Below are positions 8,413-16,162 of a DNA stretch of 64,000 bases, piece after piece (the stretch's first letter is position 1; each line of letters starts with the position of its first letter). The translations under genes and the position numbers were made by a program. Below the pieces are notes generated by a model. It was given only the letters and a program-made list of their open reading frames with translations. It made no database searches and was not told the DNA's origin. The stretch is from Halobacillus litoralis (GTDB taxonomy: Bacteria; Bacillota; Bacilli; Bacillales; Halobacillaceae): positions 124,001-188,000 of the forward strand of contig NZ_JAIVAJ010000003.1 in assembly GCF_020171725.1 (NCBI RefSeq), in the 5' to 3' direction.

Positions 8413-9453
8413 ATGATGAATAAAGAGGAAGTACAACGGTTCACCCGTGTCCACCGTCATACATTGAATACGCTGGATCAGGTCGTCGCAAGTGGAGCGG
8501 CAACGTTGGTCATACAGGACGATGAGATCACATTCGAATCTTACGTAGGAAAGCAGTCTGATAAAGAGGACGCAAGGGAAATACAGGCCGATACACAATT
8601 CCATGTCGCCTCTGTGAGAAAAAGTTATATCGGGTTTGCGGCAGCTTATGCGGTGTATTATGGCTACATTAACGACATCGATGAGCGAGTGACGAACCAC
8701 CTGCCGGAAGTGGATGCGTCGCTCTGGGAGAGTACGACCATCCGCCATCTGCTCACCCATACGCACGGTCTCACGGATAAAGGAGAGAAACCGAAGCGTC
8801 TTCATCCTCCGGGGGAAGAATGGCGCTACGAAGGAATCGGATTGAAGGCACTCACTCAAATCATTGAGAAAACGACGGGACAGACGGTCGCACAGATTTT
8901 ACATAAAAATGTCTTCGAGCCTTTAAAGATGACTGAGTCTGGCTGGTACGCGAAACTAGGTCCCAAGCATGTTGATGTCATACTGCGAGAGGCGAATGAA
9001 GGGGATTGGCAGCCGAGTACAAGTACAAAAGGTGACGACAAAAATATGTACGTGTCAGCAAGAGACCTCGCATTCTGGGGGTATTTCAACCTCAAGCTAG
9101 GCTGTATAGATGGTCGCCAGATTGTCCCGAAGGCGTTAATTGAACTCGCTACATCTTTGCATTCACCCGCTGAATTAAAGGAAGGTTTCCCAAGGAACGG
9201 ATACTTATGGTTTGTTCAGGATCAGCCCTCTGATCAGACAGAAATCGGAGCTTCTGTTCCGAAGGGATCGTACCAAATTCTAGGCTACACGGGCGTGACG
9301 CTTCTTGTCATTCCGGATGAGAAAGTGGTGGCTGTACGGATGTTCAACAGCTTCGGGTCTCCGGAAGGGTACGATTACTTGGAAGATGTACGATCCTTTG
9401 GGGATACCGTGATGAGCTCTATAGAAGAAAAGAGCAAAGTGGACCAGCGATAA
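8413..9453 (+). CDS. beta-lactamase-fold serine hydrolase (class C / penicillin-binding-protein-like)
   Basis: This 346-residue soluble protein has the SxxK catalytic motif S67-V-R-K70 in FHVASVRKSY. It also has the typical IRHLLTHTHGL segment and a C-terminal region with the Tyr and Gly residues expected of the beta-lactamase/esterase family (PF00144). No signal peptide is seen, so it is probably cytoplasmic and acts on an ester or peptide rather than on cell wall. Family members include esterases, D-aminopeptidases and PBP4*-like proteins, and the substrate cannot be told. Two adjacent ATGs at 8413 and 8416 could start it. A short possible leader peptide lies immediately upstream. Confidence 0.88.
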   Translation: MMNKEEVQRFTRVHRHTLNTLDQVVASGAATLVIQDDEITFESYVGKQSDKEDAREIQADTQFHVASVRKSYIGFAAAYAVYYGYINDIDERVTNHLPEVDASLWESTTIRHLLTHTHGLTDKGEKPKRLHPPGEEWRYEGIGLKALTQIIEKTTGQTVAQILHKNVFEPLKMTESGWYAKLGPKHVDVILREANEGDWQPSTSTKGDDKNMYVSARDLAFWGYFNLKLGCIDGRQIVPKALIELATSLHSPAELKEGFPRNGYLWFVQDQPSDQTEIGASVPKGSYQILGYTGVTLLVIPDEKVVAVRMFNSFGSPEGYDYLEDVRSFGDTVMSSIEEKSKVDQR

Positions 9454-9496
9454 TTTTTCCTTAATATGGTATTATGGTGAAAAAGGGGTGATCCAA

Positions 9497-9679
9497 TTGA
9501 TTACGGCGTTCATAATCATCATAGCGGCGGTCGTTGCGGATATCTTTTTATTTGATCAGGACCGAAAGCGTTGGGGATGGATGAAGGGATGGTCAACCTT
9601 TCATAAAGCCTTGTTTCTGTCGGGATTCGTCGTGGTTACCTTCGTCATCTATTTTCTACTCAGTGTAAGTGGGGCTTAA
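9497..9679 (+). CDS. small two-helix membrane protein
   Basis: This is a 60-residue protein with hydrophobic helices at both ends and a short basic loop (FDQDRKRWGWMKGWSTFHKA) between them. The TTG at 9497 is preferred because AAAAGGGG lies 8 bp before it; a GTG at 9488 overlaps that site. It is followed after 14 bp by another small membrane protein and then an acetyltransferase, which suggests a small operon. No family is recognised. Confidence 0.55.
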   Translation: MITAFIIIIAAVVADIFLFDQDRKRWGWMKGWSTFHKALFLSGFVVVTFVIYFLLSVSGA

Positions 9680-9693
9680 TCTGGAGGGATTAA

Positions 9694-9930
9694 ATGAAAG
9701 TGAAGAAAAAGATATATGCCGTTCAACTCATTCTCATTCCGTTCGCTTTTCTACTCGTACACATCACGATGGAGTGGTTTCAGGGGACGTTGAGTATGGA
9801 GTCTGTGTCCGGGATTTTTCCGATTCTTGTCATTTTCTTTTTTGTTACGAATACGGCGTGGTTTCTCATGGAAGAAAAGCTCTCGGCAGCGATTGCGCGT
9901 GATGAGGAACGGATAGGAAATCAAAGGTAG
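9694..9930 (+). CDS. small membrane protein of unknown function
   Basis: This 78-residue protein has two hydrophobic helices (about 7-25 and 40-58) and a charged C-terminal tail (EEKLSAAIARDEERIGNQR). GGAGGG precedes the ATG. It lies between a similar small membrane protein and a GNAT acetyltransferase, all on the plus strand with short gaps. The pair of two-helix proteins could form a heteromeric membrane complex, but nothing identifies a function. Confidence 0.55.
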   Translation: MKVKKKIYAVQLILIPFAFLLVHITMEWFQGTLSMESVSGIFPILVIFFFVTNTAWFLMEEKLSAAIARDEERIGNQR

Positions 9931-9939
9931 GTGCGTGGG

Positions 9940-10395
9940 ATGTATGAATATTTCAATGGGTTTGTGATTCGTGATAGTACGGAAGGAATTCCATCAGAGA
10001 AGGTTCACACTTTGTTCAAGGATGCTGGGTGGGCTGGTGAACTTCCAGAATGGCAGAAAGAAAAGTACACGCTTATGTTTCAAAATTCTACATGGGCCTT
10101 TACGGTGTGGAAAGAGGAGCAGATGGTCGGTATGGTAAGGGTGCTCTCTGACCAAATTATGGCCTCGAACATTATGGATATGATCGTGCATTCGGATTAC
10201 CAGGGAAATGGAATCGGGCGGAAGTTGGTAGAGCGTTGTCTTGAAAAGCTGCCACACGGGGATTGGTTTGCGCATACATCCTCTGACCGCTTCAGCTTTT
10301 ATAAACAATGTGGCTTCGAAGTCCGGGACTTGTCGGACAATGGAACATGCGTCTACTATGGATATATTCAAGCAAGGAAAGAGGGGCATAGGTGA
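9940..10395 (+). CDS. GNAT family N-acetyltransferase
   Basis: This 151-residue protein has the acetyl-CoA-binding signature of the GNAT fold (IVHSDYQGNGIGRKLVERCL, with the Q/RxxGxG/A loop QGNGIG) preceded by beta-strands with MVGMVRVLSD. It transfers an acetyl group to an unknown amine. The ATG at 9940 is chosen because AAAGGTAGG ends about 8 bp before it; the GTG at 9931 would lie in the ribosome site. It ends a short operon with two small membrane proteins. A terminator-like hairpin follows about 100 bp downstream. Confidence 0.85.
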   Translation: MYEYFNGFVIRDSTEGIPSEKVHTLFKDAGWAGELPEWQKEKYTLMFQNSTWAFTVWKEEQMVGMVRVLSDQIMASNIMDMIVHSDYQGNGIGRKLVERCLEKLPHGDWFAHTSSDRFSFYKQCGFEVRDLSDNGTCVYYGYIQARKEGHR

Positions 10396-10490
10396 CGCCA
10401 GCTGCTTTCACGACAAAAAAATACATAAAGGCACTCCGGATTTCCCGAGTCGCCTGTCCAATTCAGTCTGAAAAGAAGAGAGTATGTAGG

Positions 10491-10528
10491 GGCAGCTGTA
10501 GCTTTTTGAAGACAGCTGTCTTTTTTTA
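10491..10528 (+). terminator. Rho-independent terminator
   Basis: GGCAGCTGT pairs with ACAGCTGTC across a loop of about 12 nt and is followed by a run of seven T. It separates the acetyltransferase operon from the LytTR/ABC operon. Confidence 0.7.
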
Positions 10529-10569
10529 TTTCCCCGGAAATATTTCATGTCGAGTGGTGGAAATGACTG

Positions 10570-10575
10570 TATAAT
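10570..10575 (+). promoter_or_regulatory. -10 hexamer TATAAT for the LytTR/ABC operon
   Basis: A perfect TATAAT ends 22 bp before the chosen ATG at 10598. The matching -35 position (ATGTCG near 10547) is weak, as expected of an activated or repressed promoter. The implied transcript has a very short leader that begins at the ribosome site. Confidence 0.45.
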
Positions 10576-10597
10576 GTTAGAAAAGGTGGTGCGGAAT

Positions 10598-11587
10598 ATG
10601 GATGTATTGATGTTTGATCAAGTAGAGAAGCGTGACCAGGATGCCGTTGTGATTCCCCGTTTTGATTTGAACATCGAGTCTGGTCGAGTAGTAGCGATTC
10701 AGTCTAATTTAGATATGCGTAAACGTTTGTTGAACGTATTGCTTGGCCGGGAACGGCTGACAGATGGGTCTGTTCGTCTGATGGGAGAGCCGATTACGAC
10801 GGCCCGCTCAAAAGAAATAGGGTTCGTCTTCACGGAAGATGGACTATATGAACGGCTTAAGACGAAGGACCATTTGAAATTCCATAAGCGTCTTTATCAA
10901 TCTGACAAAACGATTGAAGAGATTGCCGGACGGCTGAAGCTTGAAGATGATTTACATAGAAGAGTGGACAAGTTGTCTTTTTCGAAAAAGAAGCGGTTGT
11001 CGATTGCAAAGGTCATGTTTCAATCGCCGGATTTGATTGTACTTGAGGAGCCGGATCAGAATGTCGATTTAGAGATGAAGCAGCTCTTGATTTTATTGAT
11101 TGAGGAGCTTCGTGAGGAACAGAAGGCGGTCCTGATTTTAACGAATCACATGGAGAGTGCTTCTGCCTACACGGATGATGTGTGTCGGATGAGTACGGAG
11201 GGGGTCATTCAGATTGGTCCCGAAGATGATACGTCGTTCTCCCCCATCAAACTGAATAAAGTGACGGCAAAGCTTGAGGATAAACTTTTGTTATTCGATC
11301 CGTCCGAGATCGACTTCTTCGAAAGTAATCAGGGGCAGGTTCTGCTGTACGGGAATGGAGAGCACTACCCTTGTCCATCGACGCTGGCTGATCTTGAAAA
11401 GCGTCTGTCCACCTTCGGGTTCTTCCGTTGCCACAGGTCGTACCTTGTGAACTTGCAGAGGGTTCGTGAAATCGTAACGTGGTCGAAAAACAGCTATAGT
11501 TTGAATTTGTCGGACGCTTCAAAGAGCCAGATCCCCCTTTCAAAGAATAAATTGAGTGAACTGAAGGAAATATTGAGCCTTTCATAG
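10598..11587 (+). CDS. regulator: degenerate ABC ATPase fused to LytTR DNA-binding domain
   Basis: This protein has 329 residues from the ATG at 10598, which follows AAAAGGTGGT. Residues about 1-205 align in order with an ABC ATPase. However, the Walker A P-loop is replaced by AIQSNLDMRKRLLNVLLG, without the GxxGxGK core. The signature LSGGQ is LSFSKKK, and only a Walker B-like LIVLEEPDQNVD remains. Residues about 220-329 form a LytTR domain (FFRCHRSYLVNL, near the core of the family). It probably binds DNA and reads the state of the adjacent transporter through its ATPase-like domain, without hydrolysing ATP. ABC-LytTR fusions are known in Firmicutes. It precedes the ABC ATPase and permease genes. 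Confidence 0.85.
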   Translation: MDVLMFDQVEKRDQDAVVIPRFDLNIESGRVVAIQSNLDMRKRLLNVLLGRERLTDGSVRLMGEPITTARSKEIGFVFTEDGLYERLKTKDHLKFHKRLYQSDKTIEEIAGRLKLEDDLHRRVDKLSFSKKKRLSIAKVMFQSPDLIVLEEPDQNVDLEMKQLLILLIEELREEQKAVLILTNHMESASAYTDDVCRMSTEGVIQIGPEDDTSFSPIKLNKVTAKLEDKLLLFDPSEIDFFESNQGQVLLYGNGEHYPCPSTLADLEKRLSTFGFFRCHRSYLVNLQRVREIVTWSKNSYSLNLSDASKSQIPLSKNKLSELKEILSLS

Positions 11588-11688
11588 CTCCTTTCATCGT
11601 CTATTTCCCTCTTTTCGTCCACAATCAGCGGTGCTTGTGTGAAATATCCGATACGCTGTAAAGGAAGAAACGACAGGAGGGCAAACAG

Positions 11689-12528
11689 ATGATTCAATTA
11701 GAAAACGTACACAAGGCATTCAAGGGCAAGAAGGCGTTAGACGGGTTAAATGTGCAAGTGACAAAAGGTGAGATCTTCGGCTTTCTTGGACCGAGTGGCT
11801 CTGGAAAAACGACAACCATTAAAATCCTTACAGGCCAGCTTAAAGCCGATTCCGGTGTGGTACGCGTGTTCAATAACGATACGCAGACGATACACGATTC
11901 AGATCAGCTGCAGCGTATCGGCATTATGACGGATAACAGCAGCCTTTATCCAAGGCTAACGGTACAGGATAACTTGAATTTATACTGTCAGTTGTATCGC
12001 GTGCCGATACGCAGAGTGAAAGAGGTACTTGAGATGGTTAATCTGGAAGGGGTCGAGCGCAAGAAAGTTTCGACGCTTTCAAAAGGAATGCACCAGAGGA
12101 TCATCCTTGCCCGTGCCCTCCTGCATGAACCTGAGCTGTTGTTCTTAGATGAACCGACAGCTGCACTTGATCCGATTAATAAAGAGAAAATCCATCAGGG
12201 ACTGCGCAAGCTGAAAGAGAGAGGGACGACGATCTTTTTGACGACACACGATATGGATGAAGCGGAAACGTTATGCGATCGTGTCGCTTTGTTGAATGCC
12301 GGGCGCGTTGTAGAGGAAGGAAGTCCCGCTACGCTCTGCCAGCGTTTTTCCGAGCCGATCATCACCGTGCAGCTTAAAGGTGGTCAGACGGTCACGTTCG
12401 AAAATGCCAAAGAAAGCGCCAAAGCGATTTACGATTGCCTGCTGTCAGAACAAGTGGTGTCGATTCATACCGATGAACCTTCACTCGGTCAAGTGTTCAT
12501 TCAAGTTACAGGGAGGAATTTAGCATGA
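11689..12528 (+). CDS. ABC transporter ATP-binding protein
   Basis: This 279-residue intact ABC ATPase has Walker A GPSGSGKTT (34-42), a signature-like LSKGMHQRI, Walker B LLFLDEPTAALDP and the switch His in LTTHDMDEAE. The C-terminal tail is of the type found in ABC-2 exporters (DrrA/NatA-like). AGGAGGG precedes the start. It overlaps the permease gene by 4 bp, so the two form one exporter, and the regulator with the pseudo-ATPase is 101 bp upstream. The substrate is unknown; a peptide antibiotic or other amphiphile is a usual guess for LytTR-linked exporters. Confidence 0.93.
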   Translation: MIQLENVHKAFKGKKALDGLNVQVTKGEIFGFLGPSGSGKTTTIKILTGQLKADSGVVRVFNNDTQTIHDSDQLQRIGIMTDNSSLYPRLTVQDNLNLYCQLYRVPIRRVKEVLEMVNLEGVERKKVSTLSKGMHQRIILARALLHEPELLFLDEPTAALDPINKEKIHQGLRKLKERGTTIFLTTHDMDEAETLCDRVALLNAGRVVEEGSPATLCQRFSEPIITVQLKGGQTVTFENAKESAKAIYDCLLSEQVVSIHTDEPSLGQVFIQVTGRNLA

Positions 12529-13223
12529 ACCCGTCATTCCAGAGAATGTATGCCATTTTTAATAAAGATTTGAAAGATGTTTCAAAGAACTTATATGTAT
12601 CTTCGACCTTCTTGCTGCCCCTCTTCTATGCATGGTTGTTTGCAAGAGGGCAGGAGGACGCTGTGGCTCTGCTTCCTATGATTGCGAACCTGACGTTTGC
12701 TACAGTAGGAGCGTTCCTTCAGGCTGCGGTAATCGCGGAGGAGAGAGAGAAGGGGACGTTGAGAGGATTGATGCTTTCGCCTGCTTCTATTGGAGAGATT
12801 TTGACAGGGAAAAGTATGCTGTCGCTTTTGGGGAGCGTTCTTGTGCTCTTTCTTTGTGTGAACCTATTAGGGGGCGTGCCTTCTATTCCTGGAGTAGCAT
12901 GGGCTGGTTTTGCACTGATTCTTGTGTTTTACCTAGCGCTGGGTACATTGATCGGACTGATGTCGAAGTCGTTGTTAGAGGCATCGATCTTCATCCTGCC
13001 TGTGATCATGATTTTGGGGATGGGTTCGCTGTTCACGTCCTTGATCGCGGATGCGGAATGGCTGGCTGTCGTTGAAATCCTGCCGAACCTTCAGTTTGAA
13101 AAGTTGTTCCAGGCTTCAGGGAACGCTGAAGTACTGAGCTCTCTCGCATGGATTGCGGGCTGGACCGTCGTGACCATTGCGCTGACGGTTTGGTGGTACC
13201 AAAAGCGTACGGTTGATGAATAA
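12525..13223 (+). CDS. ABC-2 type permease subunit
   Basis: This 232-residue protein has six predicted transmembrane helices and the ABC-2 signature region EEREKGTLRGLMLSP between helices 2 and 3. The start ATGA overlaps the stop of the ATPase gene. A single small permease implies a homodimer with two copies of the 11689 ATPase. It ends the operon just before a strong bidirectional terminator. Confidence 0.9.
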   Translation: MNPSFQRMYAIFNKDLKDVSKNLYVSSTFLLPLFYAWLFARGQEDAVALLPMIANLTFATVGAFLQAAVIAEEREKGTLRGLMLSPASIGEILTGKSMLSLLGSVLVLFLCVNLLGGVPSIPGVAWAGFALILVFYLALGTLIGLMSKSLLEASIFILPVIMILGMGSLFTSLIADAEWLAVVEILPNLQFEKLFQASGNAEVLSSLAWIAGWTVVTIALTVWWYQKRTVDE

Positions 13224-13230
13224 TGAAAAG

Positions 13231-13259
13231 AAGCTCGGCGAATGTCGCCGAGCTTTTTC
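13231..13259. terminator. bidirectional terminator between convergent genes
   Basis: AAGCTCGGCGA (13231-13241) pairs perfectly with TCGCCGAGCTT (13245-13255) across a 3-nt loop, followed by T residues. On the minus strand the arm is followed by TTTTC and so serves ohr as well. Confidence 0.88.
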
Positions 13260-13682
13260 TTATTTAGCGGTTGTATTTAATGTAACTTCGATATTGTTGC
13301 GTGTGGCGCGGGAGTATGGGCAGACTTGGTGGGCTTTTTCGACAAGCTGTTCTGCTTCTTCCTGTGTAACACCTGAGATTTCAACATCAAGCTGTACAGC
13401 AAGACCGAACCCTTCGCCGTCTTTTCCGATGCTTACGTTTGCTGTAATGACGGACTCGATGGACTTTTTCGCTTGAGAAGCGACAAGCTGCAAGGCACTG
13501 TCGAAGCACGCGGAATATCCGGCAGCAAAGAGCTGTTCAGGGTTCGTTGAGCCTTCTTTTTCCTGACCGCCTAACGCTTTCGGCATGGATAGTTCAAAGT
13601 CGATTGTGCCATCGCTTGATGTCACCGTTCCCTTACGGCCGCCTTGAGCGGTTGCTTTTGCTGTGTACAATGCTTTTTCCAT
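13260..13682 (-). CDS. ohr: organic hydroperoxide resistance protein (Ohr/OsmC family)
   Basis: This thiol peroxidase reduces organic hydroperoxides to alcohols in the cytoplasm. It has 140 residues from the ATG at 13682, which is chosen because AAAGGGAG lies about 9 bp before it; the ATG at 13691 abuts that site. The catalytic pair is Cys59 in FAAGYSACFDSAL and Cys121 in VCPYSRATR, and Arg16 and Glu49 are at the positions expected in the active site. A 24-bp palindrome precedes it and the divergent gene is an OhrR repressor, so induction by organic peroxide is likely. Confidence 0.95.
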   Translation of the reverse strand: MEKALYTAKATAQGGRKGTVTSSDGTIDFELSMPKALGGQEKEGSTNPEQLFAAGYSACFDSALQLVASQAKKSIESVITANVSIGKDGEGFGLAVQLDVEISGVTQEEAEQLVEKAHQVCPYSRATRNNIEVTLNTTAK

Positions 13683-13712
13683 ATTCGTCATCTCCCTTTA
13701 ATGGTTTTGTGT

Positions 13713-13736
13713 AATTTGATTGTGCACAATCAAATT
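13713..13736. promoter_or_regulatory. OhrR operator, 24-bp perfect palindrome
   Basis: The arm AATTTGATTGTG (13713-13724) is followed by its exact reverse complement CACAATCAAATT (13725-13736). It lies 30 bp upstream of ohr, with the OhrR gene divergent on the other side. The core resembles known OhrR operators. Ten of its bases (GTGCACAATC) recur just after the ohrR stop, near 14287. Confidence 0.8.
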
Positions 13737-13837
13737 TACAACAAAGTTCAGATGATGTCAAAAGGGACGCTCGGCAGCAGGATTTGTTGTGATGGATGGC
13801 AAGATTGGGTACACTTGGGATAGAAGGGGAGATCGGT

Positions 13838-14281
13838 ATGGCTGAAGAGCATTTGAAGTTAGAAAATCAAATTTGTTTTTCCATATATGCGGCGGCTCGT
13901 GAGATGACCAAGCTGTATAAGCCGCTGCTTGAAAAGTTGGATGTGACGTATCCGCAGTATTTAGTGCTGCTCGTATTGTGGGAGGAAGAATCGATCACCG
14001 TGAAAGAGATGGGGCACCGTCTCTACCTTGATTCCGGTACACTGACTCCGATGTTGAAGCGGATGGAAGCGGCGGGTTTCATCGTCCGCCACCGTTCGCC
14101 GGAAGATGAGCGTAGCGTCATTATTTCCTTGACGGAAAAAGGTAAGGAAGCGGAAAAGGATGCAAGCGACATTCCGTTTCAGTTGGTCGACCAGCTTGGG
14201 ATGAGCGAAGAGGAGCTTGTGCAGTTCAAAGCTTCCCTCGTCCAGACGCTCGAGCGCGTTCATGAGAAGAATAAAGAATGA
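13838..14281 (+). CDS. ohrR: OhrR, MarR-family organic peroxide sensor/repressor
   Basis: This MarR-type winged-helix repressor has 147 residues from the ATG at 13838, the length of B. subtilis OhrR. GGGGAG precedes that ATG. The single cysteine, Cys13 in NQICFSIYAA, corresponds to the peroxide-sensing Cys of one-Cys OhrR proteins, and no second Cys is present. The wing motif RRSPEDERS-like appears as RHRSPEDERSVII. Oxidation of Cys13 would release it from the ohr operator. It is divergent from ohr and is followed by a terminator. Confidence 0.93.
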   Translation: MAEEHLKLENQICFSIYAAAREMTKLYKPLLEKLDVTYPQYLVLLVLWEEESITVKEMGHRLYLDSGTLTPMLKRMEAAGFIVRHRSPEDERSVIISLTEKGKEAEKDASDIPFQLVDQLGMSEEELVQFKASLVQTLERVHEKNKE

Positions 14282-14292
14282 GTCCTGTGCAC

Positions 14293-14320
14293 AATCGTCC
14301 GCAACCCGGGCGATTTTTTT
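14293..14320 (+). terminator. Rho-independent terminator after ohrR
   Basis: AATCGTCCG (14293-14301) pairs with CGGGCGATT (14307-14315) with one G-T pair, followed by T residues. Confidence 0.7.
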
Positions 14321-14407
14321 CTGAAGAAAATACATAAATCGAAAGCCAAATTCACCTTGCGATTGTCTAATTCGTGTCAGTACAAACAGGGAGAGGGTCA
14401 GCTAATC

Positions 14408-14926
14408 ATGAAACGTTTAGTCAAAAAAGCGCAGAAGGGAAATGATCAAGCCTTTCTTCAGTTATTTCAACATTTCGAACAAGATGTGTACCGCATGGCC
14501 TACGTCTATGTGAAAAACAAAGAAGATGCACTGGACATCGTTCAGGAAGTCGCGTATCAGTCCTTTAAGAAGATCGACACGCTCAAGCATCCGGAATATA
14601 TCAAGACGTGGCTGATCCGGATTACGATCAATTGTGCTACGAACCTTTTGAGGAAAAACCAGAAAGTGATTCATTTGAAGCCTGACCACGAGGAATACAT
14701 CGGGGCGGAGGAAGAGGACCTCTCGCTATCGATGACCCTTCGTGACGTGATGGATCATTTGGAAGCAGATGAAAAGAACATCGTGCTACTTCGTTTCTAC
14801 CACCATTACACGTTTCAAGAGGTGGCCGATCTTCTTGAGCTTCCACTCGGCACGGCCAAGACGACTTTGTACAGAGCAATAAGGAAACTTCGGTATGAGT
14901 TAAAGGAGAGTGAATGGTATGAGTAA
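14408..14926 (+). CDS. ECF-type RNA polymerase sigma factor
   Basis: This 172-residue protein has sigma region 2 (DVYRMAYVYVKNKEDALDIV, then VAYQSFKKI and TWLIRITINCATNLLRK). It also has region 4 with a helix-turn-helix (YHHYTFQEVADLLELPLGTA). The ATG at 14408 follows GGGAGAGGG; a longer in-frame extension upstream has no ribosome site. It overlaps the DUF4179 gene by 8 bp, the usual sigma/anti-sigma arrangement. It should direct RNA polymerase to a small stress regulon and usually its own promoter. No clear AAC/CGTC autopromoter was found. Confidence 0.93.
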   Translation: MKRLVKKAQKGNDQAFLQLFQHFEQDVYRMAYVYVKNKEDALDIVQEVAYQSFKKIDTLKHPEYIKTWLIRITINCATNLLRKNQKVIHLKPDHEEYIGAEEEDLSLSMTLRDVMDHLEADEKNIVLLRFYHHYTFQEVADLLELPLGTAKTTLYRAIRKLRYELKESEWYE

Positions 14927-15998
14927 TAAGTGGAAAGAAGAACTCGACAATTTAGAACTTCCGGATGAACTGCATGACAGGGCAAAAGCTGGTGTGAAAC
15001 GGGCGAAGGAGGAGAAGAAGCGTACAAAAGGGTGGAGGAAGCCGGTTGCAGCAGCTGTTCTTTTTCTAGGGCTTACTTCCGTCACGCTAGGCTTCTCGTT
15101 CCCTTCCACTGCCGGGCAGATTCCGATTGTCGGAAACATTTTTGAAGAAATGAGCGACAGCTTGAGCGTATTCGAAACGTACAAACCATTTTCCACAGAG
15201 CTGAACAAAGTGGAGCAAATGAATGGCATTCAAGTTACGCTTAACGATGCTATTTTTGACGGGAAGACTGTGACGCTGACCTATTCCATAATAACGGAAA
15301 AAGATTTGGGAGAAGACCTTATGGTGAAAGATTCGCTTGCTATTAGAGGTGTAAGTGGACTGACCGGGTTTTCACAAATCCAAAAGGTCGACGAGAACGA
15401 GTATGTCGGATTAGTGACGATGACCAGTCAAGATGAAGATGAGTTCAGTATGGCCAAGGTCAAGTGGGGCATTGATCAGTTTGTCTATGGAGATTCATCT
15501 GAAACGATAGAGGGAGATTGGAGCTTCAGCTTTAAGCTCGAGTCTACTGATTATCAAACGAAGCAGGTGATGGAGACGGTGGAGCAGGACGGTGTTCAAG
15601 TGACGCTTGAAAAAATGACAGCGAATCCAATGTCCTTTTCTCTCACATACACCCAGTCGATTACGGAAGAGGTGGACCGACATTGGAACGATGTCAATGT
15701 CGATCTCATGGTGAAGGATGATCTTGGAAATGTCTATGAGGGAGTGGGAAATGGAGGCTCGGGGGATGAGTACTCGATAACGTGGAGAGAAACATTTCAG
15801 GTGATCCATCCAGACGCCAGTGAATTGATCGTCACTCCGCACGTATCGTTACAAAACTCAGAAAGAAGTGGAGGATCTGTGAATGCAGATACAGGGGAAG
15901 AGATTTCGAGTTATTCTGAATCCGGGAGTGAAGATCCTTTGCCTGATCGAAGTTTTGATTTAGAGGACATTGTGATTGATCTGACAAGAAAGCCTTGA
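14919..15998 (+). CDS. membrane-anchored DUF4179 protein, probable anti-sigma factor
   Basis: This protein has 359 residues from the ATG at 14919, which follows AAAGGAGAG by 8 bp; an in-frame GTG at 14910 is in that site. A cytoplasmic N-terminus of about 43 residues precedes one transmembrane helix (VAAAVLFLGLTSVTLGFSF). A large extracellular part follows with a DUF4179-like domain and a second domain of DUF5643 type (QDGVQVTLEKM region). By family and position it holds the ECF sigma factor at the membrane until a surface signal arrives. The short N-terminus means the sigma-binding part must be very small, so the role is inferred. Confidence 0.82.
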   Translation: MSNKWKEELDNLELPDELHDRAKAGVKRAKEEKKRTKGWRKPVAAAVLFLGLTSVTLGFSFPSTAGQIPIVGNIFEEMSDSLSVFETYKPFSTELNKVEQMNGIQVTLNDAIFDGKTVTLTYSIITEKDLGEDLMVKDSLAIRGVSGLTGFSQIQKVDENEYVGLVTMTSQDEDEFSMAKVKWGIDQFVYGDSSETIEGDWSFSFKLESTDYQTKQVMETVEQDGVQVTLEKMTANPMSFSLTYTQSITEEVDRHWNDVNVDLMVKDDLGNVYEGVGNGGSGDEYSITWRETFQVIHPDASELIVTPHVSLQNSERSGGSVNADTGEEISSYSESGSEDPLPDRSFDLEDIVIDLTRKP

Positions 15999-16014
15999 TG
16001 ATGTCGCAGTGAGG

Positions 16015-16041
16015 ACGGTAGCTTGACGGCTGCCGTTTTTT
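16015..16041 (+). terminator. Rho-independent terminator
   Basis: ACGGTAGC (16015-16022) pairs with GCTGCCGT (16029-16036) with one G-T pair and is followed by six T. It closes the sigma factor operon. Confidence 0.8.
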
Positions 16042-16162
16042 GTTTTGTCTTCATTTTTACTCTTCTTCAATTTTCCATAATTCCTCACAAACATTTCATA
16101 TTTATCTTTTATACTAGTAACTGCTGGGCAAACTTGTAGTAAACGAAAGGTTAGAGGCTTTC

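Noticed and set aside
8302..8859. Long open frame on the minus strand opposite the serine hydrolase
   Set aside because: It has no ribosome site, no recognisable domain, and runs against a gene with clear catalytic motifs.
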